In this document: positions 20,516 through 31,094 of the stretch, in pieces | How positions within the stretch are numbered: position 1 is the first letter of the stretch | How the letters are laid out: each line of letters begins with the position of its first letter | Source: CAWDYA01 sp963806495 | GTDB taxonomy: Bacteria > Acidobacteriota > Polarisedimenticolia > JACPZX01 > DASXTC01 | Direction of reading: 5' to 3' | Assembly (NCBI GenBank): GCA_963806495.1 | Contig: CAWDYA010000006.1 | Location: 62,001 to 126,000 of the forward strand | Length of the DNA: 64,000 nt | Made by a program: the position numbers and the translations under genes | The notes under the pieces: generated by a model | What the model was told of the DNA's origin: nothing | Databases searched by the model: none | What the model saw: the letters and a program-made list of their open reading frames with translations, nothing else

Positions 20516-20717
20516 CGTCCCTCGAGGTGCAAGCGGATGCGCGAGCGGTCCGTCCCGGCGCCTGCTCAGCGCTCCGGCCGCGATACAGCCCATGCCGCCT
20601 GGTTCCGCTCCGCTCCACCGGGTAGCATGGGCTCTGGCTCTACCGTAGCTGGTGGCACGATGGATGGGGCGGGTCACGTTCGTGACGATGGACCAGTCCG
20701 GGATCATCCTGCGAGGC

Positions 20718-21137
20718 TCAGGCCTTGCCCAACGCCAGCCGCCCGCCGGCGTAGGCCGCGGGGAAGAACACCAGAAGAGTCGGGATCCAGAACCACACCG
20801 GCGGCGGGAGCATCATGTTGTTGGCAACACCCGCCACTGTGAGCAGCGCGCCCAGAACCAGGGCGTGGGCCATGGGCGCGTTCGAGCCGATCCGGGCGGC
20901 GAGAAACCCGCCCACCAGGCTCCCCAGCACCCAGCCGACGAGAACCACCACGAATGCGCCGACGGGCGCGGCGGCCATGATGGCCCGGACCACTTCCCTG
21001 TCGGTCACGCCCTCCGCCGCCTTGCCCAGGTCGGGATAGATCAGGTGACCGTTGATCCACTCGACCACCATCATCACGACACTCGCGGCCACGAAACCTG
21101 CGATGACCACCAAGATGCTCCGGACGATCCTGCTCAT
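20718..21137 (-). CDS. Four-helix integral membrane protein, unknown function
   Basis: 139 residues with four predicted membrane helices (IVRSILVVIAGFVAASVVMM, FVVVLVGWVLGSLVGGFLAA, LVLGALLTVAGVANNMML, FWIPTLLVFFPAAYAGG). Start at 21137 follows GGAGGAGAGC. It is divergent from the ECF sigma factor gene by 180 bases. I do not recognise a named family. Confidence 0.75.
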   Translation of the reverse strand: MSRIVRSILVVIAGFVAASVVMMVVEWINGHLIYPDLGKAAEGVTDREVVRAIMAAAPVGAFVVVLVGWVLGSLVGGFLAARIGSNAPMAHALVLGALLTVAGVANNMMLPPPVWFWIPTLLVFFPAAYAGGRLALGKA

Positions 21138-21317
21138 GCTCTCCTCCACCGCTTTGCGGGTTGCGTTCAGTCGGATGCCCGAGCGGTCACGTCCTGCCCG
21201 TACGCGCCGCCCCCTGCGGGCTCGCGCATGATACAACGGCGATGACCGCCGCCGGAACGAGAAAGTCGAGCGCCGGCCATACAATATTCGCACCCCCTCA
21301 CCCGTCTACATGAGTGG

Positions 21318-21881
21318 ATGAAGAACGCAGCGAGCCTGGAGAGGATGGCACCCGAACAGGACCGGCGTATCTCCGAAGTGGTCGAGCGGGAGCAATCCCG
21401 GCTGCGCCGGTTCATCCGCCGGCGGGTGCCCGACACGAGGGACGCGGAGGACATCCTGCAGGACGTCTTCTCCGAGCTGGTGGAGGCGAACCGTCTGCTG
21501 ATGCCGATCGATCACGTCACCGGCTGGCTGTTCCGTGTGGCGCGCAACCGGATCACCGACCTGTTTCGGAAGAAGAGGCCGGAGGGGTTTCCCGACGAGC
21601 CGCCGCGCTTCGAGGACCTTCTCCCTTCGCCCGACGCCGGGCCGGAGGCGCTATACGCCCGCAGCGTGCTTCTCGAGGAACTCGCCGCGGCGGTCGGGGA
21701 GCTGCCGGCCGAGCAGCGGGAGGTGTTCGTGGCGCACGAGTTGGAGGGGCGCAGCTTCAGGGAGATAGCGGCGGCCACGGGCGTGAGCGTCAACACGCTG
21801 CTGTCGCGCAAGCGGTACGCGGTGCTGCGGCTGCGCGAACGGTTGCGGCGCATCCACGATGAATTCGACCGGACATCATGA
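21318..21881 (+). CDS. ECF RNA polymerase sigma factor
   Basis: 187 residues. Region 2 has DTRDAEDILQDVFSELVE and the WLFRVARNRITDLFRKKR segment; region 4 has LPAEQREVFVAHELEGRSFREIAAATGVSVNTLLSRKRYAV. No extra C-terminal domain. The ATG at 21318 has only a weak ribosome site. The stop abuts the Shine-Dalgarno of a membrane protein gene, which may be its anti-sigma or signalling partner, although that protein has no zinc-binding anti-sigma motif (inference). Confidence 0.93.
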   Translation: MKNAASLERMAPEQDRRISEVVEREQSRLRRFIRRRVPDTRDAEDILQDVFSELVEANRLLMPIDHVTGWLFRVARNRITDLFRKKRPEGFPDEPPRFEDLLPSPDAGPEALYARSVLLEELAAAVGELPAEQREVFVAHELEGRSFREIAAATGVSVNTLLSRKRYAVLRLRERLRRIHDEFDRTS

Positions 21882-21891
21882 GGAGATGAAC

Positions 21892-22272
21892 ATGGGCAAG
21901 AAAGTGGCAATCCTGGCCCCGCTGGCGATCATGGGGATACTGCTCTTCATCGCCATCGGTGGGGAGCTGGTGTATCTGCTCTGGAACTGGCTGGTCCCGC
22001 CTCTGCTCGGCCTGCCGCGGATCACCTTCTGGCAGGCGCTGGGCATCCTGGTGCTGTGCCGTATCCTCTTCGGCGGGTTTCGGAGCCACAGCCACACCAC
22101 GGGGCGATCGGGTCTTCGCCGCCGAATCGGAGAGCGCATGGCCGAGCGGGCCGCGGATCGCTGGGCCGCTCGGTGGGAACGGATGACTCCCGAGGAGCGT
22201 GAGCGGTTCAGGCAGGGTGTCCGCGCTCGCTGCGGCTTCGACCCGGCCGACGGCAGCGGTGACGCGAAGTGA
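21892..22272 (+). CDS. Small membrane protein downstream of the ECF sigma factor
   Basis: 126 residues from the ATG at 21892, six bases after AGGAG. Two hydrophobic helices (VAILAPLAIMGILLFIAIGG and FWQALGILVLCRILFGGF) are followed by a charged C-terminal segment (RWERMTPEERERFRQGVRARCGF), a helical pattern reminiscent of CpxP-like stress proteins. Possible anti-sigma or target of the sigma factor; the sequence alone does not decide. Confidence 0.75.
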   Translation: MGKKVAILAPLAIMGILLFIAIGGELVYLLWNWLVPPLLGLPRITFWQALGILVLCRILFGGFRSHSHTTGRSGLRRRIGERMAERAADRWAARWERMTPEERERFRQGVRARCGFDPADGSGDAK

Positions 22273-22326
22273 GGTCTCACCGGGAAGGGTTGACCACCAT
22301 TCATTTCCCCTGTATAAGTCAATGCA

Positions 22327-22366
22327 CCCGGATGGATTCCGGGAAGCCGGCTCGACCGGAGCCGGC
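22327..22366 (+). promoter_or_regulatory. Tandem hairpins in the leader of the metalloprotease gene
   Basis: Two adjacent stem-loops precede the start codon at 22394: CCCGGA-TGGAT-TCCGGG (22327-22343) and GCCGGCTC-GACCG-GAGCCGGC (22346-22366). They could be a terminator-like or translational control structure. I cannot match them to a known riboswitch class. Confidence 0.5.
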
Positions 22367-22393
22367 GCACCAATCGTCGGGAGGGGATCGGAG

Positions 22394-25300
22394 ATGGGCC
22401 GCAACCCTTCTCGCTTCACCCTCATTACCCTCGGGAGCCTCCTGGTCGGCGCGGCTCTGGGCACCAGCCCGACTGCTGTGACATACGACCTCCACGTCCG
22501 TCCCTGGTGCCCGTTGAACACCTCTTGCGGCTTCCCCAGCGAGCAGGCTTTCCGCGAACACATCCTGGATATCGTCGAGGAGGCGAACAGGCAATGGGAA
22601 TACACGGGCGTCTCCTTTCGTCCAACGGTTTTCCCGGTGGCCCATGACAGTTACTTTTCGCAGATCCAGGCGTGCACAGTATCGTCGTGGATGGAGCAGC
22701 GTCGCCAGGAGTGGCGGGACCTCTACGCGGTTACCCATCCGAACGCCGTCACGATGCTCGTGACGCAGGACGGGTTCCGCTGCTGCTCGCCGGTGCCGGA
22801 CCCCGGCTACACCCCCAATGAATTCTATGGGATCTATTGCAATGCGAGCGGCTCAATCCGGGGGATGGGATCCTACTGGTCACATGAATTGGGCCACTAT
22901 TGGTGTCTCCAGCACACCTTCACCACCGAGGACACGGCCGACGTGGCTCCAAACCCGCCCTACTGGGATCTCGACTTCGCCTATGGCGTGCAGGACACGG
23001 CCGAGGATCCCACTGTCTTCGAGGGCCCCGGTGAGCCGACTGGCCCCGACGGTGACTCCATGTGGAATCCCATCGACGGCCACGAGTGGTGCGAGGCCCC
23101 CGAGCTGACCCTCGCCGAATCGGCCGCGGTGCTGGACGACGACAGCCCTCATCCCACCAAGTGCACGATCCATTGCCTGCAGCAGCAGAACGGCCAGACC
23201 AATCCCCTGTCCTACGTTCTTACGCGGGAGCACTGGGCGATGTCCTACTACCCGCCCGACTGCTATGGCCCGTACGTTCTGCACGGCGGAATCCGCCGTG
23301 AGGCCTTCTCGGCGGACTCGAAGACCATGGTCACGTCCACCTGCCAGGCGAACTGGCCGGCGTACCGGACACTACCGGACGTCTGCGCCAACCGGGGTGG
23401 CGACACCGACTTCGACGGAATCTGTGACCTCGACGACAACTGTCCCATGGACAAGAACACCTCTCAGAAGGATACGGATGGGGACGGGGTTGCGGATGGC
23501 TGTGATCTGTGTCCGTGGATCCCCGGCCCCCACGGCGATATCGACGGCGATGGAATCGGTGACGAATGCGACAACGACCGGGACGGTGATGGCTGCCTGA
23601 ACGGGGCCGACCAGCACCCGGATAGCGCCTGGTTCGTCGTGGGGAGCACCTTCACGGGTTGCGGCTTCGGCACCGAGGCGACTCTGGCATTCGAGGGAGA
23701 TGACTCCGACATGGATTCCGTTGTCGATTGCCTCGATCTGGACGACGACAACGACACGATCTGCGACGACGGCGGAATGGAGGATCCGAACCAGCCCGGA
23801 GTGCCGCCCCAGGGCTGCGGCCCCGGTCCGGTCGGCTACGACATCTGTCCCAATGGCGGTGACGGCAGCTTCGGCGGCTCGGGCTGCTATCTGCAGGGAT
23901 CGCCCACCGACTGCCCGGACCCCTGGATAGCCTGCCTGGGAAGCGGGTGCGTTGAGTTCTATCTGAAGCTCGTGAGCGTCATCAATCCGGCCGAGGAGGT
24001 GGTGCTGAACGACTTTCAGGTGTTCGGCCGCACGATCTACGCCAGCAAGCTGCCCGGGCATACGACCTCCGAGCTCGCGCAGGCGATCACCGGGGAATTC
24101 TCGGCCCTGGGCAAGCTCGCGAGGGTGACCGTCACGGCCGGCGCCAAGGGAGCCACCTCGGCGCCAACTGCCCGGCTCACGAGTCCGGGAGATCCGCTCC
24201 GGCTGGAGATCTGGTCGCGACGAACCCATCAGGCGGTGGCCGTGGTGGCGCAGTATGACGTCTCGAAGGTGTCCCTGGGGGAGACGGGCCGTGGGCGATT
24301 CCTGGCGCTGACGCCTATCACGGACGCTTCGGGTGCTCTCCAGACACTTCAAGTGGAATCGACCTACGCGCGGGGGCTCTCGGCGGGCAATCCGAGGCTG
24401 CCCGACACCGACGGGGATGGCCGTCCCGATTCCGCTGATCGGTGCCTGGCCATCGCCGACTTCGGTCAGGCAGACGCCGATCACGACGGGTTCGGCAACG
24501 CCTGCGACGCCGACGTGGATCAGGATCTCCATGTAACATCGGCGGACGTGGCCGCCATCCAGGCATGCAACGGCGCAGACCTCGGCCTCGGCGTCCGAAT
24601 CTCCGAGCCGGCCGGCAGGATCCTCGAGGCTTTCTCGCAGCCGCAGCCCGATCCGGATGCTCTGGCCCTCGCAAAGGTGTGCGGCCCGATGGATCTGGAC
24701 AGCGACAGGGATGTTGACGACATCGACGTAGCCCTCGCCCAGGCCACGATGGGGAGCCCGCCGGGCCCTTCGGGCCTCACCGACAACCGGGACCTCTGCG
24801 GACCTTGCGACGACGGCCTGGCTTGCACGCTCGACTACTGTGACGCCGCCGCGGGCGTCTGCCGCCACGTTGCCGGCTCCTGCGACGACGGCGACCCATG
24901 CACCTCGGACCTGTGCACCGCCGACGGTAGCTGCTCGAACACCCCGATCCCGGACGGCACATCGTGCGAGGATGGCGACCTCTGCACCACGGGCGAGATC
25001 TGTCTCCGCGGTTTGTGCGGAGGTGGAGGCTCGGTGTCCTGCGATGACGGCGACCTCTGCACCGTCGACTCCTGCAGTCCAACAATAGGATGCGTGTCAA
25101 CGGCGCAGGACTGCAACGACGGCCTGGCCTGCACGCTCGACACCTGTGATCCCACAGGCGGTGGCTGTGTTCATGACCCGGTCATTACGGGGAATCCGTC
25201 CCGCTCTCCTTTGCCGATCCATTCACGTTGCAGTGGCCGGCCACATCCGGACCGGACCATTGGAACCTCTATCGAGGGACAATCCCACCGGGAGGTCTGG

Positions 25301-25521
25301 GCAGCCGTGCGCCCGGCACGGAGTACGACCATCTTTGCTACGAGAGCGCCGATCTGCTTCTGGATGGAGCGACGAAGAGCAGGGACTTCACCGAGCCGGC
25401 GCCAGGTTGGGCCTTCTACTACGCCGCCACAGCAGAAACGGATTGCGCCGAGGGGCCTCCCGGCTATGACTCCGGGGTGACCGCCAGACCTCTGCCCAGC
25501 CCCTGCCTGACCCCCCCGTGA
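22394..25521 (+). CDS. Secreted M43-like (pappalysin) metalloprotease with TSP3 and Cys-rich repeats (one frameshift)
   Basis: About 1042 residues if one G is added in the GGGG run at 25189-25192. Signal peptide 1-27. The zinc site HELGHYWCLQH (His164, Glu165, His168, His174) matches the HExxHxxxxxH of M43/metzincins, with Cys where most have Gly. Next come thrombospondin type-3-like Ca-binding repeats (DTDGDGVADGCDLC, DIDGDGIGDECD), a dockerin-like pair of Asp loops (DVDQDLHVTSADV, DLDSDRDVDDIDV), and Cys-rich CDDGxxCTxDxC modules. The corrected tail holds a WPATSGPDHWNLYRGTIP domain ending ARPLPSPCLTPP, a layout seen in large secreted proteins. It probably acts outside the cell on proteins or peptides. 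Confidence 0.85.
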
Positions 25522-25571
25522 TGAGCCGGCACGGGCTCCGGGCGGGGACCTGACCCGCGGCCGGGATCGAG

Positions 25572-28199
25572 CTACCGCCCCGCAAGCGCGCTCGTCCAGT
25601 CCAGGACCACGGTGAAGGGCGGCGTGCTGGTGTTCGAGGCCGGCAGGTCGACCAGGAACCGGCCGCCATCCGCGGCGGGCGCAGGAGTTGCCCTTCAGCG
25701 CAAAGAGCTCCCTGGGCGCCGAGGCCTGGATACCCGGTTGCCCCCGTAGGACAGCGTCACCGCGTTGAGCCGATTGCGATCGTCCACGTAATAGATTTCC
25801 CTGCCGTCCGAGCGCCACTCGGCGTCGTACCCGCCACCGGTGGATACGAGCACCTTCTTCGACATGGCGGGGAAATCCTGAACGTACACTTCCTCGCGGC
25901 CGGTTTCGTCGATCCATAGCTGATCCACCGTCCGTCGGGCGAGAATGTCGCGTCGACTGCGTTGGAGCCGGCGGCAACGACCTTCGTCGCCTGCGCCGGC
26001 TCACCCTGCGGCACGAGCCAGAGACTCCATCTTCCCTCGTCGTAGCATGTGATGAGGAGCTGGCGTCCGTCGGGGGAGAAACTCCGGGTGCCGCAGTCCA
26101 TCCCGCGACTGAACACGGGCGTCTCCTCACCGAGGCTGTCGAGGCGCTTCGCATAGACGCCGGTGCTGGACCCCTCGTGCGCAAACGAATAGGCGATCGT
26201 CCTGCCATCGGGAGACCATTCGGGCGCTCGTACGCTCCGGGATGGAAAGTCAACCGGGAAGCCACGTCCCGTGCAGAGATCCAGAACCCACAGGTCGCCC
26301 GTCCTGGCGTCGGTGTCGAGCTTCCCGAACGCAACACGGCTCTCGTCCGGCGAGAGGCTGGAATCCTCGTACCGGCCCTTCTCCCCGAACGACTCGAGCG
26401 TGTTGCCCGTCCGGTCGACCCAGGCGATGCGCGAGTCGAGGTTGACCGACCGATAGGTCAGGATACCCGTGTCCGAGGCCGAGAACTCCATCCGATGTCT
26501 GAATCCCAGTTCGACCAGGTTGTCCGCCAACGCAATGGGATCGCCCGATGGCTTCAGAGTGCGTGTGTCGAAAGGCTGGGCGATGAGAGTGCCCGAACGG
26601 ACGAAGAGCAGGTAGCCCGGTTCGACATAGGCCACGTTGGAGATCATGTTGAACAGGGGCGAAACGTCCAGAGAGTCGAGAGAGGCGACACCGAGATGAT
26701 GATCCTCGGTATTCGCTGCATCCATCAGCAGCACGAAGTGCCTGCCGTCGGGCAGGAAGGCGGGCCACCGGTGCCCTTCATCCGTCGGGCCCAGCCGGGT
26801 GACCGCTTCGGGCGTCCCGCCGGATGCGGACACCTTCTCAATGGTGCGGGTCTGACCGTCGCCGAAGAGGATCAGGCCCTCACGGTTCCAGGTTCCACCG
26901 TAGGGGTCCGTCGTGGCACACAGGGTCTGCGGCGGTCCCCCGGTAGTGTCGATCCGCTTCAGCTTCCCGTCGGAGAAGAAACCCAGAAACCGGCTGTCCG
27001 GCGACCAGAACGGGTATGCAGCGCCTTTCGTGCCGGGAAGGCTCCGCGCCTGCACCGAGTCCAGGTCCCTGACCCAGAGCGAGCGGCCTCCGTCGACCTC
27101 GTAGATGAGAAACGCTGCGCTGCGGCCGTCCGGTGAGATGGTGAGCTGCTCCGCGTAAAGCGAGTTCTCGACGCCCTGCGGCATCGCGAAGCTGAGCGTC
27201 ATCGTGCGAGGCGGAGCGGCCTTCGGGGTGAGCGCCATCCAGCCCAGGGCGATCGCCGCGACCGCCAGCGCCGCCGCAGCCGACATCCAGGCCCAGGGAC
27301 GACCTGCGCGCGCGACGTCCAGGCCGGAAACCTCGCCACCCCCACCCTGTATCCACTCCAGATCGAGCGCCACGTCGCGGATCGACTGACGCCGGTCGTC
27401 CGGGTTCTTGGCCAGGCAGCTCAGCACCAGACGCTCGAGCGCCGGCGGGGTCATCGGTGTCAGCGCCGACGGCGGACGGGGTTCCCCTCTCATGATGGCG
27501 CCGATCAGGCTGGCCTGTGTCGTCCCCTCGAACGCCTTGCGACCCGTGAGCATCTCGTACAGGACCGCGCCGAACGCGAAGATGTCGGTGCGGGCGTCGG
27601 CCTCCCTCCCCTCGAGCTGTTCCGGGGCCATGTACTGCCAGGTGCCGACGATCGTCCCTTCGGCGGTCAGAGGGCTGGTCCCCGTGGGAGCGGCGCTCAG
27701 GCTGGAGCCGGCGGTCCCCGTCTCGGCGCTCTTGGCCAGACCGAAGTCGAGGAGCTTGGCCACATCCCCTGGTGATCATGATGTTGCCGGGCTTCAGGTC
27801 GCGGTGCACCACGCCCTGGCGGTGCGCCTTGTCCAGCGCGTCGGCGATCTGGATGGCGAAGCGCAGCGTCTCGTCCGGCGGCAGCGCCCCCCGCTCCAGT
27901 CTCTGCGCGAGCGTCTCCCCTTCCAGATACTCCATCACGAGGAAGCGAACGCCGTCCTGCTCGCCCACGTCGTGCAGCGTGCAGATGTGCGGATGGTTCA
28001 GGCTGGAGACCGCCCGCGCCTCGCGCTCGAAGCGCTGAAGGAACTGCGGGTTGTTCGACAGGTGCGAGGGGAGCACCTTGATCGCCACGACGCGATCCAG
28101 GCGGGTGTCACGGGCCCGGTACACCTCGCCCATGCCACCCGCGCCGATGGGGGCCAGGATCTCGTAGGGACCGAGCCGGGTGCCGGACGCGAGGGCCAT
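25572..28199 (-). CDS. Ser/Thr protein kinase with beta-propeller sensor (four frameshifts, possible pseudogene)
   Basis: N-terminal kinase domain: Gly loop IGAGGMGEVY, Lys41 in VAIKVLP, catalytic VHRDLKPGN with Asp134, DFG in LLDFGLAK, and MAPEQ. A membrane helix (AWMSAAAALAVAAIALGW) then leads to a TolB/WD40-like PD40 beta-propeller with SPDGR and SPDSR repeats. Four single-base lesions break the frame: near 27766 (GGGG run), 25906, 25736 and 25677. Each is restored by one base, and the corrected C-terminus ends ALAGR at 25572. The 3' cluster of three lesions within 230 bases is unusual, so genuine decay is possible. The layout is very common in Acidobacteriota. Confidence 0.8.
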
Positions 28200-28285
28200 A
28201 ACACGGCGAGACTAGCAGAAGCGGCAGTGCAGATAAAGCAAGAGGAAGCACCGTAAGAAGGGCGACAGCCGGGGGTGGAACGAGG

Positions 28286-29002
28286 CTATTCAGGAGCGAC
28301 CGTCTCTCCGATGCGCCATCGGTACTCGAGGGGGGCGACGCGTGTGGCCCGCTCCAGGCGGAGATCTTCCCCTCCCCAGGCCGCGAAGAAGCCCCATCCC
28401 GCCCTCACTACGCGAACGGGATCTTCGCTCCACGATCCCTCGTCTCGCTCGACCCGCGCGAGACGGATTCGGCCGCTCTTCGCAACCGCGAGGCCCAGAG
28501 GCCGATATCTGAGAATCGCCTCACGGACCTCCTTCGAGGCGAATGTCCTCCCCGCCGCCGGTTCCCCCGGCGCGGCGTCGACACGGAGATCCACGTCCCC
28601 TTCTCCGTGCCGCGAGCCCCAGACTCGGACCCCGAACCCGGCCTCGTCCTGCTCCATGTGGATCGTGGCGGTGTGGAAACGGAAGTCGGTGAGAAGGTTG
28701 CCGGCCCATGACATCACGCTCCGATCGACGTCGCTGCGGATGAAGTACAGGCCGCTCAACGGGCCATCTGCCGAATCCGTGCGGACGAGGACCCTGTAGG
28801 CAACATGGGCGTAACTTGTTCCCGCGATTCGGGGCCACCCCGCAGGACGCATGCGCTGGATGCGGCAGAGCACGATGTTCCAGAAGGCCCGGCCATTATG
28901 GGTCACGGGTTCGAGCGGCCGTGGCACGAGTGCAGCGATCGACTCCAACGGCATGCTGTATGAAAGGAGGAGGCACTCCGCCAGACGCCCCTCCATGACC
29001 AT
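28286..29002 (-). CDS. DUF2071 (YqjF-like) protein
   Basis: 238 residues. It matches the DUF2071/acetoacetate-decarboxylase-like fold: an N-terminal AALVPRPLEP segment, the AFWNIVLCRIQRMRPAG block, and FYFIRSDVDRS-like YFIRSDVDRS in the middle. Enzymatic role is not established for the family. The ATG at 29002 lies two bases after the stop of the DUF4166 gene, so the three genes from 31028 to 28286 form one operon. Confidence 0.8.
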   Translation of the reverse strand: MVMEGRLAECLLLSYSMPLESIAALVPRPLEPVTHNGRAFWNIVLCRIQRMRPAGWPRIAGTSYAHVAYRVLVRTDSADGPLSGLYFIRSDVDRSVMSWAGNLLTDFRFHTATIHMEQDEAGFGVRVWGSRHGEGDVDLRVDAAPGEPAAGRTFASKEVREAILRYRPLGLAVAKSGRIRLARVERDEGSWSEDPVRVVRAGWGFFAAWGGEDLRLERATRVAPLEYRWRIGETVAPE

Positions 29003-29004
29003 CC

Positions 29005-30153
29005 TCACCACGGGCTCCCGAGAAACCAAAACGCCAGTGCGAACAGCCCGTTGAGCACGAGTCCCCAGAGCCAGAACGCCGGAGCGGCCCCGAGTCGGCC
29101 CGCTCGGGCACCGAGGATGAAAGTCGCCCCCATCGTGAGGTCCGCGACCACGAGTATCACGAGGTGGGCCAGCCAGAGTTGTCGCGGCTCGAGACTGCGA
29201 CTCACCGGCGACAGGTTGAGCGCAACACCCAGTCCAAGAACCGCGATTCCCGTCATCATGGTACGGAGGCTCAGCCCGACCCAGGCCCCCAACCCCGACC
29301 GGAGCGGGGCGAAGACAGCGAGCGTCGCCATGAACAGAACCCATGCAGTGCCTGCGCTGAGACCTACTGAGCCGGCGAAGGCGCGCAGGTGGATCGCATC
29401 CACCGCCCGGAAGCTGGAGGCGTAGGCCGCTGTCCCGAGAAGCGCAGCAAGAGCAAGCAGCGTCCAGCGACCGAGCGGCACCAACGGTACCGCGCTCGGC
29501 ACCCGGATCGAGTCACGCACACCATCGCCCACCGGTTCGTCGACCCTGGAGAAGTACCCTTCGTACCCCATGACTTGTCCGACCAATGGGTTTTCGACGG
29601 CAACCATGATGTTGAGATCACCCGTCGGGCCCCGTGTCTCGAGCACGTCGGCGCGGCCAACGAGCCACTCGGGCAAGCCCACCTTGCATCCTCCGACGCG
29701 CAGCCACTGGCGGCCCGAACGCAGCCGAAGCCCCGCGCCCTCCGTCGTGGCGTGCAGTTCCACCTCCAGGCGGCCATCAACACCCAGCCAATCGACGAGA
29801 CATTCGCGCTCTTCCGAGTACACCATGATGGCGTCGAACCGTCGTGTGATATCCGGGAAGCGGAAAGTCCTCGCCCAGATCATGGAGATCTCGTTGTGTC
29901 CGCCACGTGAGACACTGTGGTAAAGCTCGAACGGGACGTTGCTGCCTGTTTCCGGAAAGAGCGTATCGTTCCTTGCGGTCATGCGGAGCAGCGGCGACAA
30001 GAGTGCCCCGAGCAGACCTCCCCGCCGCCAGATTCGCCGCATCACACCCCGGTAGAGCCTTTCGCCCTCAGGCATTCCGAAGTGATCCCGCACCAGAGGA
30101 TCGAGATCCGCCAGTTTCGTTCCGAGTGCCCGGCGGAGGGGAGCCTCAGTCAT
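29005..30153 (-). CDS. DUF4166 domain membrane protein
   Basis: 382 residues. The N-terminal half (about 1-205) matches DUF4166 (LVRDHFGMPEGERLYRGVM, WARTFRFPDITRRFDAIMVY), a soluble domain of unknown role. The C-terminal half has five or six membrane helices starting with LGRWTLLALAALLGTAAYA. The start shares one base with the stop of the upstream gene (TGATG). Such DUF4166 genes often sit beside DoxX-like and DUF2071 genes, as here. Confidence 0.8.
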   Translation of the reverse strand: MTEAPLRRALGTKLADLDPLVRDHFGMPEGERLYRGVMRRIWRRGGLLGALLSPLLRMTARNDTLFPETGSNVPFELYHSVSRGGHNEISMIWARTFRFPDITRRFDAIMVYSEERECLVDWLGVDGRLEVELHATTEGAGLRLRSGRQWLRVGGCKVGLPEWLVGRADVLETRGPTGDLNIMVAVENPLVGQVMGYEGYFSRVDEPVGDGVRDSIRVPSAVPLVPLGRWTLLALAALLGTAAYASSFRAVDAIHLRAFAGSVGLSAGTAWVLFMATLAVFAPLRSGLGAWVGLSLRTMMTGIAVLGLGVALNLSPVSRSLEPRQLWLAHLVILVVADLTMGATFILGARAGRLGAAPAFWLWGLVLNGLFALAFWFLGSPW

Positions 30154-31028
30154 CACCTCGCTCCACGGGCCGCACATGGGGCCACGGGAGAGAGCAACCA
30201 CACCGTGACGGCGCATCCGACAAGCCCGAGGTTCTTGAAGATCCCGCCCAACGGATCGGACCATGCCGCAGGCTCCGTCGCCACCACGATGAAGGCGAGG
30301 AACAGGATGGCAGCACAGGACATGAGACTGGACGCGCGCTCGAGCCTTCCCCAGAGGATCCACCCGCCGAACAGAACTTCGAGCAGCCCGAGCAGCACGA
30401 GTGTGCTCGCCGGATTACCAAGGCCCCAGCCGGAACGTGCTACGAGTTCGAGCTCGCTGTTCCTCACGGCGAGGATCTTCGGAACCAGTCCTTCGTGGAT
30501 CCAGACAAGCCCGAGCAGGACGCGTGCGGTGACTTTGGCGGCCCAGATCTTCAGGCCGACTTCGGGCGGAGTCCCCTGCTCGAGCCAGATCCGAAGTCGG
30601 TCGAAGCTCCATCGGGTCGCCCACTGGATCAGCGGCCGGAAGACCAGCCTATCGATCAGCCGGCCCGCCACGCCATAGCGGGTCGAGTAGTCGTAGGCGG
30701 TTCGGAATGCGATCCCGTTGCCGGTTTCCTGGTACGCCCAGTGCCCAGCGCCTTCGGCTATCAGGGATCTCGGGTCCTCGGATCCGAAGCGGAGCGCCGA
30801 TGTTCTCTTGTCCCCGGTGCCGACGGTCTCGCCCCATCCTGCGACGCCCAGGCCAGGCCCCAGCCGGGTCGCATACCGGAATCGCTGGGGACCGGCCTCG
30901 CCGGTCCCGGCGACGTGTTCGATCTGCGTGAATCTGAGATCCCACCGGACGTGCTCCTCCGGATCCTGGCTCTTGCGCCAGACTGCCTCCAGGGGCGCAC
31001 AGATGGTCGTGCCCGCAGTGACTCTCAC
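30153..31028 (-). CDS. SRPBCC-DoxX-like fusion protein
   Basis: 291 residues in two parts: an SRPBCC/START-like lipid-binding-fold domain (about 1-150, TICAPLEAVWRKSQDPEEHVRWD to DRLRIWLEQG, quoted in part) and a C-terminal four-helix DoxX-like membrane domain (ARVLLGLVWIHEGLVPKIL, STLVLLGLLEVLFGGWILW). It is the first gene of the DUF4166/DUF2071 operon. Function unknown; a role in membrane lipid or redox biology is only a guess. Confidence 0.8.
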   Translation of the reverse strand: MRVTAGTTICAPLEAVWRKSQDPEEHVRWDLRFTQIEHVAGTGEAGPQRFRYATRLGPGLGVAGWGETVGTGDKRTSALRFGSEDPRSLIAEGAGHWAYQETGNGIAFRTAYDYSTRYGVAGRLIDRLVFRPLIQWATRWSFDRLRIWLEQGTPPEVGLKIWAAKVTARVLLGLVWIHEGLVPKILAVRNSELELVARSGWGLGNPASTLVLLGLLEVLFGGWILWGRLERASSLMSCAAILFLAFIVVATEPAAWSDPLGGIFKNLGLVGCAVTVWLLSPVAPCAARGAR

Positions 31029-31094
31029 GAGTGGAGTATACGGCCCCGTGCCGGCTGCGCGAAAACCGGCAACTCGAGTCGGCAGCGGCCCGGT

